Source: Gaiellasilicea sp037720595
GTDB lineage: Bacteria > Actinomycetota > Thermoleophilia > Gaiellales > Gaiellaceae
NCBI GenBank assembly: GCA_037720595.1
Contig: JBBJLW010000002.1
Coordinates: forward strand, 1-64,000
DNA length: 64,000 nt
Direction: 5' to 3'
The translations under genes were made by a program, and so were the position numbers. How positions within the stretch are numbered: position 1 is the stretch's first letter; every line of letters starts with the position of its first letter. Below, piece by piece: positions 41,437 to 50,445 of the stretch. The notes under the pieces are model-generated. The model was not told the origin of the DNA, made no database searches, and worked only from the letters and a program-made list of their open reading frames with translations.

Positions 41437-44400
41437 ATGCAGCGCGACCTTCCGACCGGAACCGTCACCTTCCTCTTCACCGACGTCGAGGGCTCGACCA
41501 AGCTGCTGCACGAGCTCGGAGCGGAGGGCTACGCCGAAGCCCTCGCCGAGCACCGCCGCATCCTGCGGGAGGCGTTCACGCGCCACGGCGGCGTCGAGGT
41601 CGACACGCAGGGGGACGCTTTCTTCGTCGCCTTCTCGCGCGCGTCCGACGCGCTTGCCGCTGCACGAGAGACGCGGGCGACGCTCGAGCCGACGCCAGTG
41701 CGCGTCCGGATCGGAATCCACACCGGCGAGCCGATCGTCACCGACGGGGGCTACATCGGGATGGATGTGCACAAGGGCGCCCGCATCGCTGCCGCCGGAC
41801 ACGGCGGCCAGGTGCTCGTCTCCGAGCAGACGGCGCGGCTCCTTGGCAACGACGACCTCCGCGAACTCGGCGCGCATCGGCTGAAGGACCTGACCGCTCC
41901 GGAGCGGATTTACCAGCTCGGCGAGGACGAGTTCCCGCCCCTGAAGACGCTGTACCGGACGAACCTCCCCGTCCCGGCGACGCCGTTCCTCGGCCGCGAG
42001 CAGGAGCTTGGGGACGTGCTCGCGCTGCTGTCGCGCGAGGACGTGCGCCTGCTCACCCTGACCGGGCCTGGCGGCACCGGCAAGACACGGCTCGGCCTGC
42101 AGGTTGCCGCCGAGGGTTCCGAACGCTACCCGGACGGCGTCTTCTGGGTTCCGCTTGCCCCGCTGCGCGACCCCGAGCTCGTGCTCGAGCAGGCTGCGCA
42201 GGCGCTCGGTGCCAAGGACGGCCTCGCGGAGCACATCTCCGACAAATCGCTACTGCTGCTCTTCGACAACTTCGAGCAGGTCGTCGAGGCAGCCCCCGGC
42301 CTCTCCGAGCTGCTCGCCGCCTGCCCCAACCTGCACCTGCTCGTGACCAGCCGCGAGCTGCTGCGCGTTCCCGGTGAGCAGGCGTACCCGGTCCCCCCGC
42401 TCGAGCCGCAGGACGGGACCGAGCTCTTCCTTGCCAGGGCCCGCGCCGCCGACCCGGGCTTTGCTTCGAGCGCGGCGGTGCCGGAGCTCTGTGCGCGGCT
42501 CGAGCAGCTGCCGCTCGCGCTCGAGCTGGCGGCGGCGCGCGTCCGCGTCCTCTCCCCCGAGCAGCTGCTCGACCGGCTCGCCGGGCGGCTCGACCTGCTC
42601 AAGGCAGGCCGCGGCGTCGACCCGCGCCAGCAGACGCTGCGAGCAACGATCGAGTGGAGCCACGACCTGCTCGACGAGGAGGAGCAGCGGCTGCTCGCCC
42701 GCCTCGCCGTCTTCGCGGGCGGTTGCACGCTCGAGACCGCAGAGGCCGTGTGCGACGCCGACCTCGACACGCTCCAGTCGCTCGTCGACAAGAGCCTTGT
42801 CCGCGTCCGCGAGGGCGAGCGCTTCTGGATGCTGGAGACGATCCGCGAGTACGCAACGGAACGGCTTGAAGCTTCCGGCGAAGGCGATCACCTGCGGCGG
42901 CGCCACGCGGACTACTTCCTCGCGCTCGCGGAAGAAGCGGCGCCCAACACACGCATGTACTCCGCGGAGTGGATCGAGCGGCTGGAGCACGAGCACGACA
43001 ATCTCCGCGCAGCGCTCGACTACCTTGCGGCTTCAGGGGAGAGCGAACTCGTCCTGCAACTTGCAGGAGCTCTGTCCGACTTCTGGCACCACGGTGGGCA
43101 CGTCGCCGAGGGCAGGCATCGCCTCGAGAGCGCGCTCTCTGTCGAGGAGCGTCCGACCGCGGCCCGTGCCAGGGCTCTCAACGGAGCAGCCTTCATGGTG
43201 TACGGGGGCGGAGATGCGGCGGCGGCCAAATCGATCGCCGAGAGGGCGCTGGCGCTCTATCGCCAGCTTGGCGACATGCGGGGCGCGGCCGAGGCTCTCA
43301 ACGCGCTCTGCGTAGCCTGCATCGAGGAGGGAGACTTCGAGCGGGCGCAGCAGTTCGGCGAAGAGAGCCTGGATCTCTTTGTCCAAGTTGGCGACGACGA
43401 ATTTGCGGCCGCGGCGACTCGCACCCTCGCGTTCACGTACTACAGCCGCGGCGACATCGAGCGAGCACGCACGCTGCACGAGGAGAACCTTCACCGGGCC
43501 CGAGCACGCGGTTTCAAGGGGACGGAGGCGGGGACGTTGGGCTCCCTGGCGATCATCGCCGTCGACCAGGGCCGGGTCGAGGATGCATTCGCTCTGGTGA
43601 AGGAAAACCTTCTTGCCTGCCGCGAGATCGGCTCTCTCCAGGACGTGGCGCAGGGTCTTTGTCGCGCGGCCGAAGTTCTAGCCGTGTTCGGCGGGAAAGC
43701 GGACACCTCTGCCCGGCTGCTCTCCTGCTTCGAGGGCCTGCGAGAGCAGATCGGCGTCAGCGAAGCCTGGGTCGGGAGGATGAACGAGAGGACGATCACA
43801 TCGATCCGCACTCACCTCGACGAAGCGGCGTTCGCCGAGGCGTGGGAGCAAGGTCGGACGCTGACGGCGGACGAGGCAGTCGCGCTCGCCCTCGACTCGC
43901 TCGACTAAAGGTCGCCAGGGCGGGCGGGTTTAGCTGTCGGAGCGCGGGGAAACGCGTCGACGCCCGCTCACGATTCGGGGAAGGGGCGGCTAACCGGATA
44001 CCCTCTTGAGAGAATCACATCACCGGACCGCCGCCGAAATTCCACGGCGAGCGGGATATCCTCTGCCGGTGTTCAATTCGATGCCCAGGCCCGCTACCCC
44101 GCGTTGGCCATCGGGGAAGTCTTTTGCGGCACGCAATCCCCGCGAAGGGCCTTACGACTAGTTGGGATGGAGCAACAATACTGGCCCGAAGCTACTCCCG
44201 AACGTTCCCGCCGCCGCCCTTCACCAGTTGTTAGACGCAGTGCAGGAGGAGGTCCTTGGCGCCGACGCGTCGCTCGTCCGATTCGTACGCCCAAACGATG
44301 TCGAGCTCGACCCGGTCAAAACGGCGGTGGCGCGGTCGTCTGCTTGGCATCCCTCTGATGGTAGGGAGCAACCGACCGCGCCGCCCAATTGGACTCACGG

Positions 44401-44450
44401 ACGGGACTTCTTCTCATGGTCCCGACAAACGGCTTATTTGCAGGGCAAAT
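41069..44450. repeat. Inverted repeat pair flanking the cyclase gene
   Basis: The copies are ATTTTCCCTGCAGATAGGC (41069-41087) and, on the opposite strand, ATTTGCCCTGCAAATAAGC (44432-44450). They agree in 16 of 19 positions and lie 3.3 kb apart on either side of the cyclase/AAA gene. Purine-rich GAGAGAGAG tracts also occur at both outer edges (41026 and 44575). They could be the ends of an old insertion; no transposase is present and chance is not excluded. Confidence 0.35.
41437..43908 (+). CDS. Adenylate/guanylate cyclase-AAA ATPase-TPR protein
   Basis: The start is ATG 41437 (MQRDLPTGTVTFLFTDVEGS), giving 823 residues; longer upstream readings lack family sequence. Residues 10-175 are a class III nucleotide cyclase with both metal-binding aspartates, Asp16 in FTDVEGST and Asp60 in QGDAFFVAF. 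Residues about 185-480 are a STAND-type ATPase (Walker A GPGGTGKTR near 209-217, LLLLFDNFEQV, LVTSRELL). The remainder, to 823, is TPR helices (ALALYRQLGDMRGAAEALNA and similar). No LuxR DNA-binding domain follows, so it is a signalling ATPase and not a MalT-type activator. Confidence 0.9.
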   Translation: MQRDLPTGTVTFLFTDVEGSTKLLHELGAEGYAEALAEHRRILREAFTRHGGVEVDTQGDAFFVAFSRASDALAAARETRATLEPTPVRVRIGIHTGEPIVTDGGYIGMDVHKGARIAAAGHGGQVLVSEQTARLLGNDDLRELGAHRLKDLTAPERIYQLGEDEFPPLKTLYRTNLPVPATPFLGREQELGDVLALLSREDVRLLTLTGPGGTGKTRLGLQVAAEGSERYPDGVFWVPLAPLRDPELVLEQAAQALGAKDGLAEHISDKSLLLLFDNFEQVVEAAPGLSELLAACPNLHLLVTSRELLRVPGEQAYPVPPLEPQDGTELFLARARAADPGFASSAAVPELCARLEQLPLALELAAARVRVLSPEQLLDRLAGRLDLLKAGRGVDPRQQTLRATIEWSHDLLDEEEQRLLARLAVFAGGCTLETAEAVCDADLDTLQSLVDKSLVRVREGERFWMLETIREYATERLEASGEGDHLRRRHADYFLALAEEAAPNTRMYSAEWIERLEHEHDNLRAALDYLAASGESELVLQLAGALSDFWHHGGHVAEGRHRLESALSVEERPTAARARALNGAAFMVYGGGDAAAAKSIAERALALYRQLGDMRGAAEALNALCVACIEEGDFERAQQFGEESLDLFVQVGDDEFAAAATRTLAFTYYSRGDIERARTLHEENLHRARARGFKGTEAGTLGSLAIIAVDQGRVEDAFALVKENLLACREIGSLQDVAQGLCRAAEVLAVFGGKADTSARLLSCFEGLREQIGVSEAWVGRMNERTITSIRTHLDEAAFAEAWEQGRTLTADEAVALALDSLD

Positions 44451-44610
44451 CGCGCGGTCCGACGAGGTGTTGGTCTGCCACCTCCGACATCATGGTCAGA
44501 GCCATCGAAACGCCGCGTTTCACTCCTCGATAAAGCCTGCATCGAAGCCAGTTCCAGAAATTGGTGATTGACCCAGAGAGAGAGCGAGAGAGGGCGCCCG
44601 GAGGCGTCGG
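43909..44610. other. Non-coding 0.7 kb gap after the cyclase gene
   Basis: Several short frames cross this gap but none has a ribosome site or recognisable sequence. It holds the second copy of the inverted repeat (44431-44450) and a GAGAGAGAGCGAGAGAG tract near 44575. A weakly repeated GGATACCCTCT / GGATATCCTCT pair is seen near 44000-44065. It may be the debris of an insertion or a lost gene. Confidence 0.5.
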
Positions 44611-45906
44611 TCAGGTGCTGCGTCGGAGTACGTCCCACGCCAGCCGCACGTCCGCCTCGGTCGTGCGGGCGTTGCCGACGGCCAGTCTGAGCGTGTAGCG
44701 ACCTTCGAGCTTCGTGTGCGAGAGAAAGGCCTCGCCGGTCGCGTTGACGCGCTCGAGCAACGCCTCGTTCTCGGCGTCGGAGCCGTCGCGTCGGAAGCAG
44801 ACGAGCGAGAACGGGCGTGGCGCCGTGATCTCCCAGCCCGGCTCGGCTCGCACCCAGCCCTCGAAAAGCTCGGCGAGCCGGATCGCCTCTCGGATCCGGT
44901 CCTGCAACCCCTCCCGGCCGTAGCAGCGGAGAACCGCCCAGAGCTTGAGGGCGCGGAAACGTCGGCCGAGCACGGGGCTGTACTCGGAGAGGCTCGCCAC
45001 CTCCTCGCTCACCCTCAGGTACTCGGGGACGAGACTGAACGCGGCCCGGAGATCGTCGGGTCGACGTGTCCAGAAGGTCGAGCAGTCCATCGGGGTCAGC
45101 AGCCATTTATGCGGGTTGACGACGATCGAATCGGCGCGCTCCCAGCCCTCGAAGTGGTGACGAAGCTCGGGACACACGGCCGCCGAGCCTGCATAGGCCG
45201 CGTCCACGTGGAGCCAGACGCTGCCGCGCTCGCACGCGTCCGCAATCGCAGGCACCGGATCGACCGAGCTCGTCGAGGTCGTCCCGATCGTGGCGACGAC
45301 GGCACAGGCGCCCTCGAGCTCGAGCGCTTCGGGCCTGAGCCGGAACTCCGCATCCACCGGCACCGCTCGCGGCTCCAGCTCGAGCAGTCGGCAGGCTTTT
45401 GCGACGGATGAGTGCGCATGATCGGAGTGGAGCACGGCACGGGCGTCGGGCCTGGCGTGCCGCGCCGCCGCGAGCGCGACCATCGTGCAGGTCGAGGCCG
45501 TGTCCTCGATGTGACCGTGCAGGCCGTCGGGGAGCCCCAGGAGCTGGGCGAGCCAGTCGAGGGTCAGCTCCTCGAGCTCCTGCAGCGCCGGTGAGGTGCG
45601 CCAGAGGATGCCGACCTGGTTGAGCCCGGCGGCGAGAAGTTCCGCGAGGATCCCCGGCTCGGAGCCGGTGTTCGCGAAGTAGGCGAAGAAGCGCGGGCTC
45701 TGCCAGTGCGTCAGCCCCGGCAGGAGCACGTCGTCGAGGTCGCGCAGGACGTTCGCGAACGGTTCGGCCGTCTCGGGTGGCGAGGCAGGCAGGCGCGCGC
45801 GGATCTCACCCGGCTCCACCTGCGCGAGCACGGGAAGCTCGCGCACACCCTCGAGGTAGGAGGCGACCCAGTCGAGCGCAGCCGCGCCGTCCTCCCGGAA
45901 GCTCAC
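44611..45906 (-). CDS. PLP-dependent aromatic L-amino-acid decarboxylase family
   Basis: I choose GTG 45906 (VSFREDGAAALDWVASYLEG), which overlaps the polX stop (GTGA); the product is 431 residues. LTHWQSPRFFAYFANTGSEP, GILWRTSPALQELEELTLDW, LHVDAAYAGSAAVCPELR and VNPHKWLLTPMDCS, with the PLP lysine in PHKW, place it with tyrosine/tryptophan/DOPA decarboxylases. The substrate cannot be told from motifs. Coupling to a DNA polymerase gene is probably a matter of gene packing. Confidence 0.9.
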   Translation of the reverse strand: MSFREDGAAALDWVASYLEGVRELPVLAQVEPGEIRARLPASPPETAEPFANVLRDLDDVLLPGLTHWQSPRFFAYFANTGSEPGILAELLAAGLNQVGILWRTSPALQELEELTLDWLAQLLGLPDGLHGHIEDTASTCTMVALAAARHARPDARAVLHSDHAHSSVAKACRLLELEPRAVPVDAEFRLRPEALELEGACAVVATIGTTSTSSVDPVPAIADACERGSVWLHVDAAYAGSAAVCPELRHHFEGWERADSIVVNPHKWLLTPMDCSTFWTRRPDDLRAAFSLVPEYLRVSEEVASLSEYSPVLGRRFRALKLWAVLRCYGREGLQDRIREAIRLAELFEGWVRAEPGWEITAPRPFSLVCFRRDGSDAENEALLERVNATGEAFLSHTKLEGRYTLRLAVGNARTTEADVRLAWDVLRRST

Positions 45907-47606
45907 TTCAGGAGCTGCTCGATCTCGGTCCACGGTCGCGTGTTCAGGATCTGCTCCTTCGTCAGCCACGCACGGCGGGCCTGCGCGATCCCGAGCTCGA
46001 CGTAGCCGAGCGCGCCGGTGGAATGGCCGTCGCTCGAGACGACGAGCGTCAGCCCGGCCTCGCCGGCGAGCCTCGCGTTCGCGTCGCGCAGGTCGAGCCG
46101 GTCGGGCTGCGAGTTGAGCTCGAGAAAGGTTCCGGTCGCGAGCGCCCCTTCGACGACGCGCTCGACCGCAATCGTCGAGGGATTGCGCTTGCCGATCTTC
46201 CGGCTCGTCAGATGGCCGATGCAGTCGACGTGAGGGTTCTCCATCGCGGCGAGCACGCGCCCGGTCGGATCGTTCTCGAAGCTCGAGTGCACCGATGCCA
46301 TCACCCAGTCGAGCTGAGCGAGCAACTCGTCCGCGAGATCGAGCTCACCGTTCGCGCGGATGTTCACCTCGATCCCCTTCAGGATCCGGAAGGGCGCCAA
46401 CCGCTCGTTGAGCGCGTCGATCTCCTCCCACTGGTGCTCGAGGCGGCTCTCGCGCAACCGTTGCGAGTGATCGCACATCGCCAGATAGTCGTGCCCGAGC
46501 TCCTGCGCGGCGAGCGCCATCTCCTCGACCGTCGCCTTCCCGTCCGACCAGGTCGAGTGCGAGTGGAGATCACCACGGAGGTCGGCACGCTCGACGAGCG
46601 CAGGCAACGTGCCCTCGCGTGCGGCGGCAAGCTCGCCGCCGTTCTCGCGGAGCTCGGGGGCGATGAAGGCGTAGCCGAGGTGCTCGTAGACGGCCTTCTC
46701 GTCCTCGGCGCTGAAGATCTCGCCGGTCTCGGTCGTGGTGATCCCGTACTCGGAGACCGAGAAGCCGCGACGGACTGCGTCCTCGCGCAGCGCGACGTTG
46801 TGCTCCTTGGAGCCGGTGAAATGCTGGAGCAGGTTGCCGTAGGACTCGGGCGGGACGACGCGGAGGTCGAATCGCAGGCCGTCGTTCGAGATCACCGTCG
46901 CCTTCGTTGCACCCTTCGCGACGACGTCCGCGACCCAAAGCAGCTTCGTGAAGTAATCGATCAGCGCCGGCGCGTCGGTCGAGGTGGCGATGATGTCGAG
47001 GTCGCGGAACGTCTCGCGGCGGCGGCGCACCGACCCCGCCTCGGAGACCTTCACGGCCGCCGGATGCTCACGCAGGACGGAGACGACCGCGAGCACGGCC
47101 GGCAGACCCGCGCCGAGCAGCCGGCGCGACTCGCGCGGATCCTGCGGCGTCTCGGCGAGCGCCTTCAAGATCTTGGCCTCGGTGGTCGCGCCGAGTCCCG
47201 CGAGCTCGCGCAGCCGCTCGCCCTGCGCTGCCGCCTTCAGCTCCTCGAGCGTCGTCACGCCGAGCTCCTGCCAGATCCGCCGCGCTGTCTTAGGACCGAG
47301 CCCCGGCAGCCGCATGAACTTGACGACCTCCTCGGGGACGAGCGCCTTCCGCTTCGTCAGCGCCTTCATCTCGCCGAGCTCGATCACCTCGACGATCTTC
47401 CCCTCGATCGTGGCGCCGATCCCGGTCAGGCTCTTGGCCTTGCCGTCGAGCGCGAGCTGGGCAACCGGTCCCCCGGTCTCGCGGATCCGCGTCGCCGCTC
47501 GCCGGTAGGCGAGCACCCGGAACGAGCTTTCTCCCTCGAGCTCGCTCAGATCGGCCAGCAACTCGAGCTGATCGGCAAGCTCGTCGTTCCTCGGCAGGGA
47601 GCTCAT
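45903..47606 (-). CDS. polX: DNA polymerase X / PHP-domain protein
   Basis: The start is ATG 47606 (MSSLPRNDELADQLELLADL); the product is 567 residues. Domain order: N-terminal 8-kDa-like helix-hairpin-helix region (YRRAATRIRETGG, LTGIGATIEGKI, LPGLGPKTARRIW), a nucleotidyltransferase palm (SVRRRRETFRDLDIIATS with the metal aspartates DLD), and a C-terminal PHP exonuclease domain from about residue 330 (GDLHSHSTWSDGKATVEEMA, DHSQRLRESR, VSSDGHSTGA). Bacterial PolX fills short gaps in base-excision repair and the PHP domain trims 3' ends. Confidence 0.93.
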   Translation of the reverse strand: MSSLPRNDELADQLELLADLSELEGESSFRVLAYRRAATRIRETGGPVAQLALDGKAKSLTGIGATIEGKIVEVIELGEMKALTKRKALVPEEVVKFMRLPGLGPKTARRIWQELGVTTLEELKAAAQGERLRELAGLGATTEAKILKALAETPQDPRESRRLLGAGLPAVLAVVSVLREHPAAVKVSEAGSVRRRRETFRDLDIIATSTDAPALIDYFTKLLWVADVVAKGATKATVISNDGLRFDLRVVPPESYGNLLQHFTGSKEHNVALREDAVRRGFSVSEYGITTTETGEIFSAEDEKAVYEHLGYAFIAPELRENGGELAAAREGTLPALVERADLRGDLHSHSTWSDGKATVEEMALAAQELGHDYLAMCDHSQRLRESRLEHQWEEIDALNERLAPFRILKGIEVNIRANGELDLADELLAQLDWVMASVHSSFENDPTGRVLAAMENPHVDCIGHLTSRKIGKRNPSTIAVERVVEGALATGTFLELNSQPDRLDLRDANARLAGEAGLTLVVSSDGHSTGALGYVELGIAQARRAWLTKEQILNTRPWTEIEQLLK

Positions 47607-47640
47607 GGCCACTTCCCGCGATGATACGGAGGTGAGAGCC

Positions 47641-48360
47641 ATGCTTTGCCTCCCCACCTACGACGAGCACGAGAACCTCGAGCCCATGCTGCGCGCGCTC
47701 GGGGAGGTGCTCGGGCCGGACGACCGCGTGCTCGTGATCGACGACAACTCCCCCGATGGCACCGGCGAGCTCGCCGACCGGCTGGCCGCGGAGCTTCCCT
47801 TCGTCGACGTGCTCCACCGCGAGCAGAAGGAAGGGCTCGGACGCGCGTACATCGACGGCTTCCGGATCGCTCTCGACCGCGGCGCCGAGCTCGTGCTCGA
47901 GATGGACTGCGACTTCTCGCACGACCCCAGGGACGTCCCGCGCCTGATCGCGGCGGCCGGCGGTGCTGACGTCGTGCTCGGCTCGCGCTACGTGCCCGGC
48001 GGGGGCGTTCGCGACTGGGGCCTCGTCCGCAGGCTGATCTCGAGAGGTGCATCCGTTTACACCCGTCTTCTCCTGATGCCGATCAAGGACGCGACCGGCG
48101 GCTTCAAGTGCTTCCGGCGCGAGGTGCTCGAGCGGCTGGAGCTCGACGCGATCAGCTCGCGCGGCTACATGTTCCAGATCGAGACGACCTTCCGAGCCCG
48201 TCGCGCAGGCTTCCGGATCGTCGAGATCCCGATCGTCTTCTCCGATCGCGAGGTCGGCGACTCCAAGATGACGCGGGCGATCGTCGCCGAGGCAATCTGG
48301 AAGGTGCCGGCGCTACGGCTCGCGTCACTCCGGGGACGCCTCCTCCGGGAGACACGGTGA
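47641..48360 (+). CDS. Polyprenol-phosphate mannose synthase-like GT2 glycosyltransferase
   Basis: ATG 47641 is chosen because GGAGG lies 9 nt upstream; the product is 239 residues. MLCLPTYDEHENLEPMLRAL, VLVIDDNSPDGTGELADRLA, the metal motif EMDCDFSHDPRDVPRLI, GSRYVPGGGVRDWGLVRRLI and IEIPIVF-type ending (RIVEIPIVFSDREVGDSKMT) match dolichol-phosphate mannose synthases lacking the membrane tail. It should move mannose or another hexose from a nucleotide sugar to a polyprenyl phosphate. It is coupled by GTGA to a thioredoxin gene. Confidence 0.92.
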   Translation: MLCLPTYDEHENLEPMLRALGEVLGPDDRVLVIDDNSPDGTGELADRLAAELPFVDVLHREQKEGLGRAYIDGFRIALDRGAELVLEMDCDFSHDPRDVPRLIAAAGGADVVLGSRYVPGGGVRDWGLVRRLISRGASVYTRLLLMPIKDATGGFKCFRREVLERLELDAISSRGYMFQIETTFRARRAGFRIVEIPIVFSDREVGDSKMTRAIVAEAIWKVPALRLASLRGRLLRETR

Positions 48361-48674
48361 GACAGGCGACCGACACGAGTTTCGCCAACGACGTGGTCGC
48401 GGCGAGCGGACCGGTGATCGTGGACTTCTGGGCGCCCTGGTGCAAGCCGTGCAAGGCGCTCGAGCCGATCCTGGAGGCGCTCGCCGCCGAGCACGGGCTG
48501 GGTCTCGTGGGGCTGAACATCGACGAGCACCTTGGCGTGCCTTCGCGGTACGGCGTCCTCTCGCTTCCGACGGTGATCCTGTTCGAGGGCGGCGAGCCGC
48601 GCTCGACGGTGATCGGGGCGCGCTCCCGCTCCCACTTCGAGAAAGTCTGGGTGGACTGGCTTACGGCGCCGTAG
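48357..48674 (+). CDS. Thioredoxin
   Basis: The 105-residue protein starts at GTG 48357 over the preceding stop. The active site WCKPC (Cys29, Cys32) sits in VIVDFWAPWCKPCKALEPIL, and the cis-proline segment SLPTVILFEGGE is present. It is a cytoplasmic disulfide reductase and could serve as electron donor to the PAPS-type reductase at 36 kb, although the genes are not linked. The active site has Lys where many thioredoxins have Gly. Confidence 0.93.
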   Translation: MRQATDTSFANDVVAASGPVIVDFWAPWCKPCKALEPILEALAAEHGLGLVGLNIDEHLGVPSRYGVLSLPTVILFEGGEPRSTVIGARSRSHFEKVWVDWLTAP

Positions 48675-49710
48675 CGGGAGCGCGCTCCGGCTGGCGTTGC
48701 CGCTTCGCCCGGCGCGGCACCCGCTCCGTCGAAGTCTGGATGTGACGAACGCGCGGGTCGAGCAGCGGGTAGAGCAGGTCGACGATCAGGTTGAAGACAA
48801 GGATCGCCGTCGTCACGAGCACGACGATCCCGAGGATCACGGGCAGGTCGCGCCGCGCGAGCGATCCGAAGAGCAGCGGCCCGATTCCGGGGAGCCCGAA
48901 CGCCCGCTCGACGAAGATCGCGCCGCTGAAGGCGATTCCGATATCCATTCCGAGCATCGTCACGATCGGCAACATCGCGTTCCGCAGCACCTGCGTCTTG
49001 AGGATCCTCCACTCGCCCATCCCGAAGGCGCGGGCAGTGCGAACGTGCTCGGCGTCGAGGGTCTCGATGATGCTCGCCCGGATCATCCGCGCGTAGATCG
49101 CGGCGAAGACGACGCCGAACGCGATCCACGGCAGGATCAGGTGATATGCCCACTGCACCGGCCCGCCGCACGTCTCGGTGGCCGTGAAGACCGAGCAGTA
49201 GCCGCCTATCGGGGTGAAGGCGAGCTGGAAGCCGAAGATGTAGGAGAGGACCAGGCTGATCCAGAGCGGATGCGCCGAGATCCCGATAAGGACGAAGACC
49301 ATCCCGGCTCTGTCGAGCAACGACCGCGGCCGGAGGGCGGAGAGGATCCCGATCGGGAACGCGAACAGGAGCCAAACGACAGCGCCGCCGAGCACGAGCG
49401 AGCCGGTCACCGGTGCGGCGCGGCCGATCATCTCGATCACGGGCTCCCGGGTGACGCGCGAGTTGCCGAGATCGCCGTGGGCGAGCCGCCAGACGAACGC
49501 CCCGTATTCGTTCATCAGCGAGAGCTGCTCGTCGCCGGAGGTGTCGTTCCGCAGCGAGCTCGGCGTCGAGACCGCGCGGAAGCCGCGGCGCACCGTCTGG
49601 TTGTTCCCCGGGAGGATGAAGAAGAGGACGTAGGTGTACAACGTCACGATCAGGAAGAGCACCACGGCCCAGCCGAGGCGCCTGATCAGGTAGCCGAGCA
49701 CCGTCGTCAC
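48661..49710 (-). CDS. Peptide/nickel-type ABC transporter permease (DppB family)
   Basis: GTG 49710 (VTTVLGYLIRRLGWAVVLFL) is the likely start; the product is 349 residues. It has six membrane segments, the N-terminal DppB/OppB signature (YVLFFILPGNN), and the EAA-type loop TLDAEHVRTARAFGMGEWRI followed by VLRNAMLPIVTMLGMDIG and VERAFGLPGIGPLLFGSLA. The partner permease, ATPases and binding protein are not in the window, so it is an orphan here. The 3' ends of this gene and the thioredoxin gene overlap by 14 nt. Confidence 0.9.
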   Translation of the reverse strand: MTTVLGYLIRRLGWAVVLFLIVTLYTYVLFFILPGNNQTVRRGFRAVSTPSSLRNDTSGDEQLSLMNEYGAFVWRLAHGDLGNSRVTREPVIEMIGRAAPVTGSLVLGGAVVWLLFAFPIGILSALRPRSLLDRAGMVFVLIGISAHPLWISLVLSYIFGFQLAFTPIGGYCSVFTATETCGGPVQWAYHLILPWIAFGVVFAAIYARMIRASIIETLDAEHVRTARAFGMGEWRILKTQVLRNAMLPIVTMLGMDIGIAFSGAIFVERAFGLPGIGPLLFGSLARRDLPVILGIVVLVTTAILVFNLIVDLLYPLLDPRVRHIQTSTERVPRRAKRQRQPERAPATAP

Positions 49711-49788
49711 AGCTTCACGATTCGCGGCTCGTGGCGCAAGAGAATTTCGGCAGAGCCCAACGAGCTCGCGCAGGGCTAGCATCGGACG

Positions 49789-50445
49789 ATGGGTGAAGCG
49801 CGCTACGACGGACACGCGGAGTGGTTCGATGTGATCGCGACGTCCGAGCTCGGCCTCTTCAGCCGCCGAACCGTGATCGAGCTACTGGGTTCGGGCCCTG
49901 GTGCGCTGATCGACGTCGGCTGCGGCGGCGGCTCGCACGCTGTCGCGTTCGCGGAGCTCGACTGGATCGTCACTGGCGTCGACGTTTCAGAGGATCAACT
50001 ACGGCTCGCGCGAGCCCGCGGAGTCGACACGCGGCTGGGACGCGCGGAGGAGCTGCCGTTCGCAGACGCGAGCTTCGACGCCGCCGTCTCTATGTGGACG
50101 CACACCGACGTGGACGACTTCGGCGCGGAGGCGCGGGAGATCGCGCGCGTGCTACGACCTGGAGCGCCGTTCGTCTACTTCGGCGCCCACCCATGCTTCG
50201 TCGGGCCGCACGCGCGCTTCGTCGTCGACGAGGGGCTTCCCGAACTCCAACCGGGCTATCGCGAGACAGGCCGCTACGACAACGCCCAAAGACCGGACGG
50301 GATCCGGGCACGGGTCGGTGCGGCGCATCTGCCCCTCGCACTCTTTCTGCAAGCCTTCGTGGACGCGGACCTTCGCCTCGAGCGGATCGAGGAGCCGGGG
50401 GATCGCGAGTACCCGTACACGCTGGCGCTGCGTTGGCGTCGGTAG
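49789..50445 (+). CDS. Class I SAM-dependent methyltransferase
   Basis: The 218-residue protein begins MGEARYDGHAEWFDVIATSE. Motif I is ALIDVGCGGGSHAVAFAELD, followed by VTGVDVSEDQLRLARARG, AEELPFADASFDAAVSMWTH and IARVLRPGAPFVYFGAHPCF. It belongs to the Methyltransf_11 group; the methyl acceptor is unknown. It is divergent from the DppB gene, and its end overlaps the likely TTG start of the helicase gene by 13 nt. Confidence 0.9.
   Translation: MGEARYDGHAEWFDVIATSELGLFSRRTVIELLGSGPGALIDVGCGGGSHAVAFAELDWIVTGVDVSEDQLRLARARGVDTRLGRAEELPFADASFDAAVSMWTHTDVDDFGAEAREIARVLRPGAPFVYFGAHPCFVGPHARFVVDEGLPELQPGYRETGRYDNAQRPDGIRARVGAAHLPLALFLQAFVDADLRLERIEEPGDREYPYTLALRWRR

Noticed and set aside
44162..44533. 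A 123-codon frame in the gap after the cyclase gene
   Set aside because: No ribosome site, odd composition and no recognisable motif; more likely chance in GC-rich DNA or debris.
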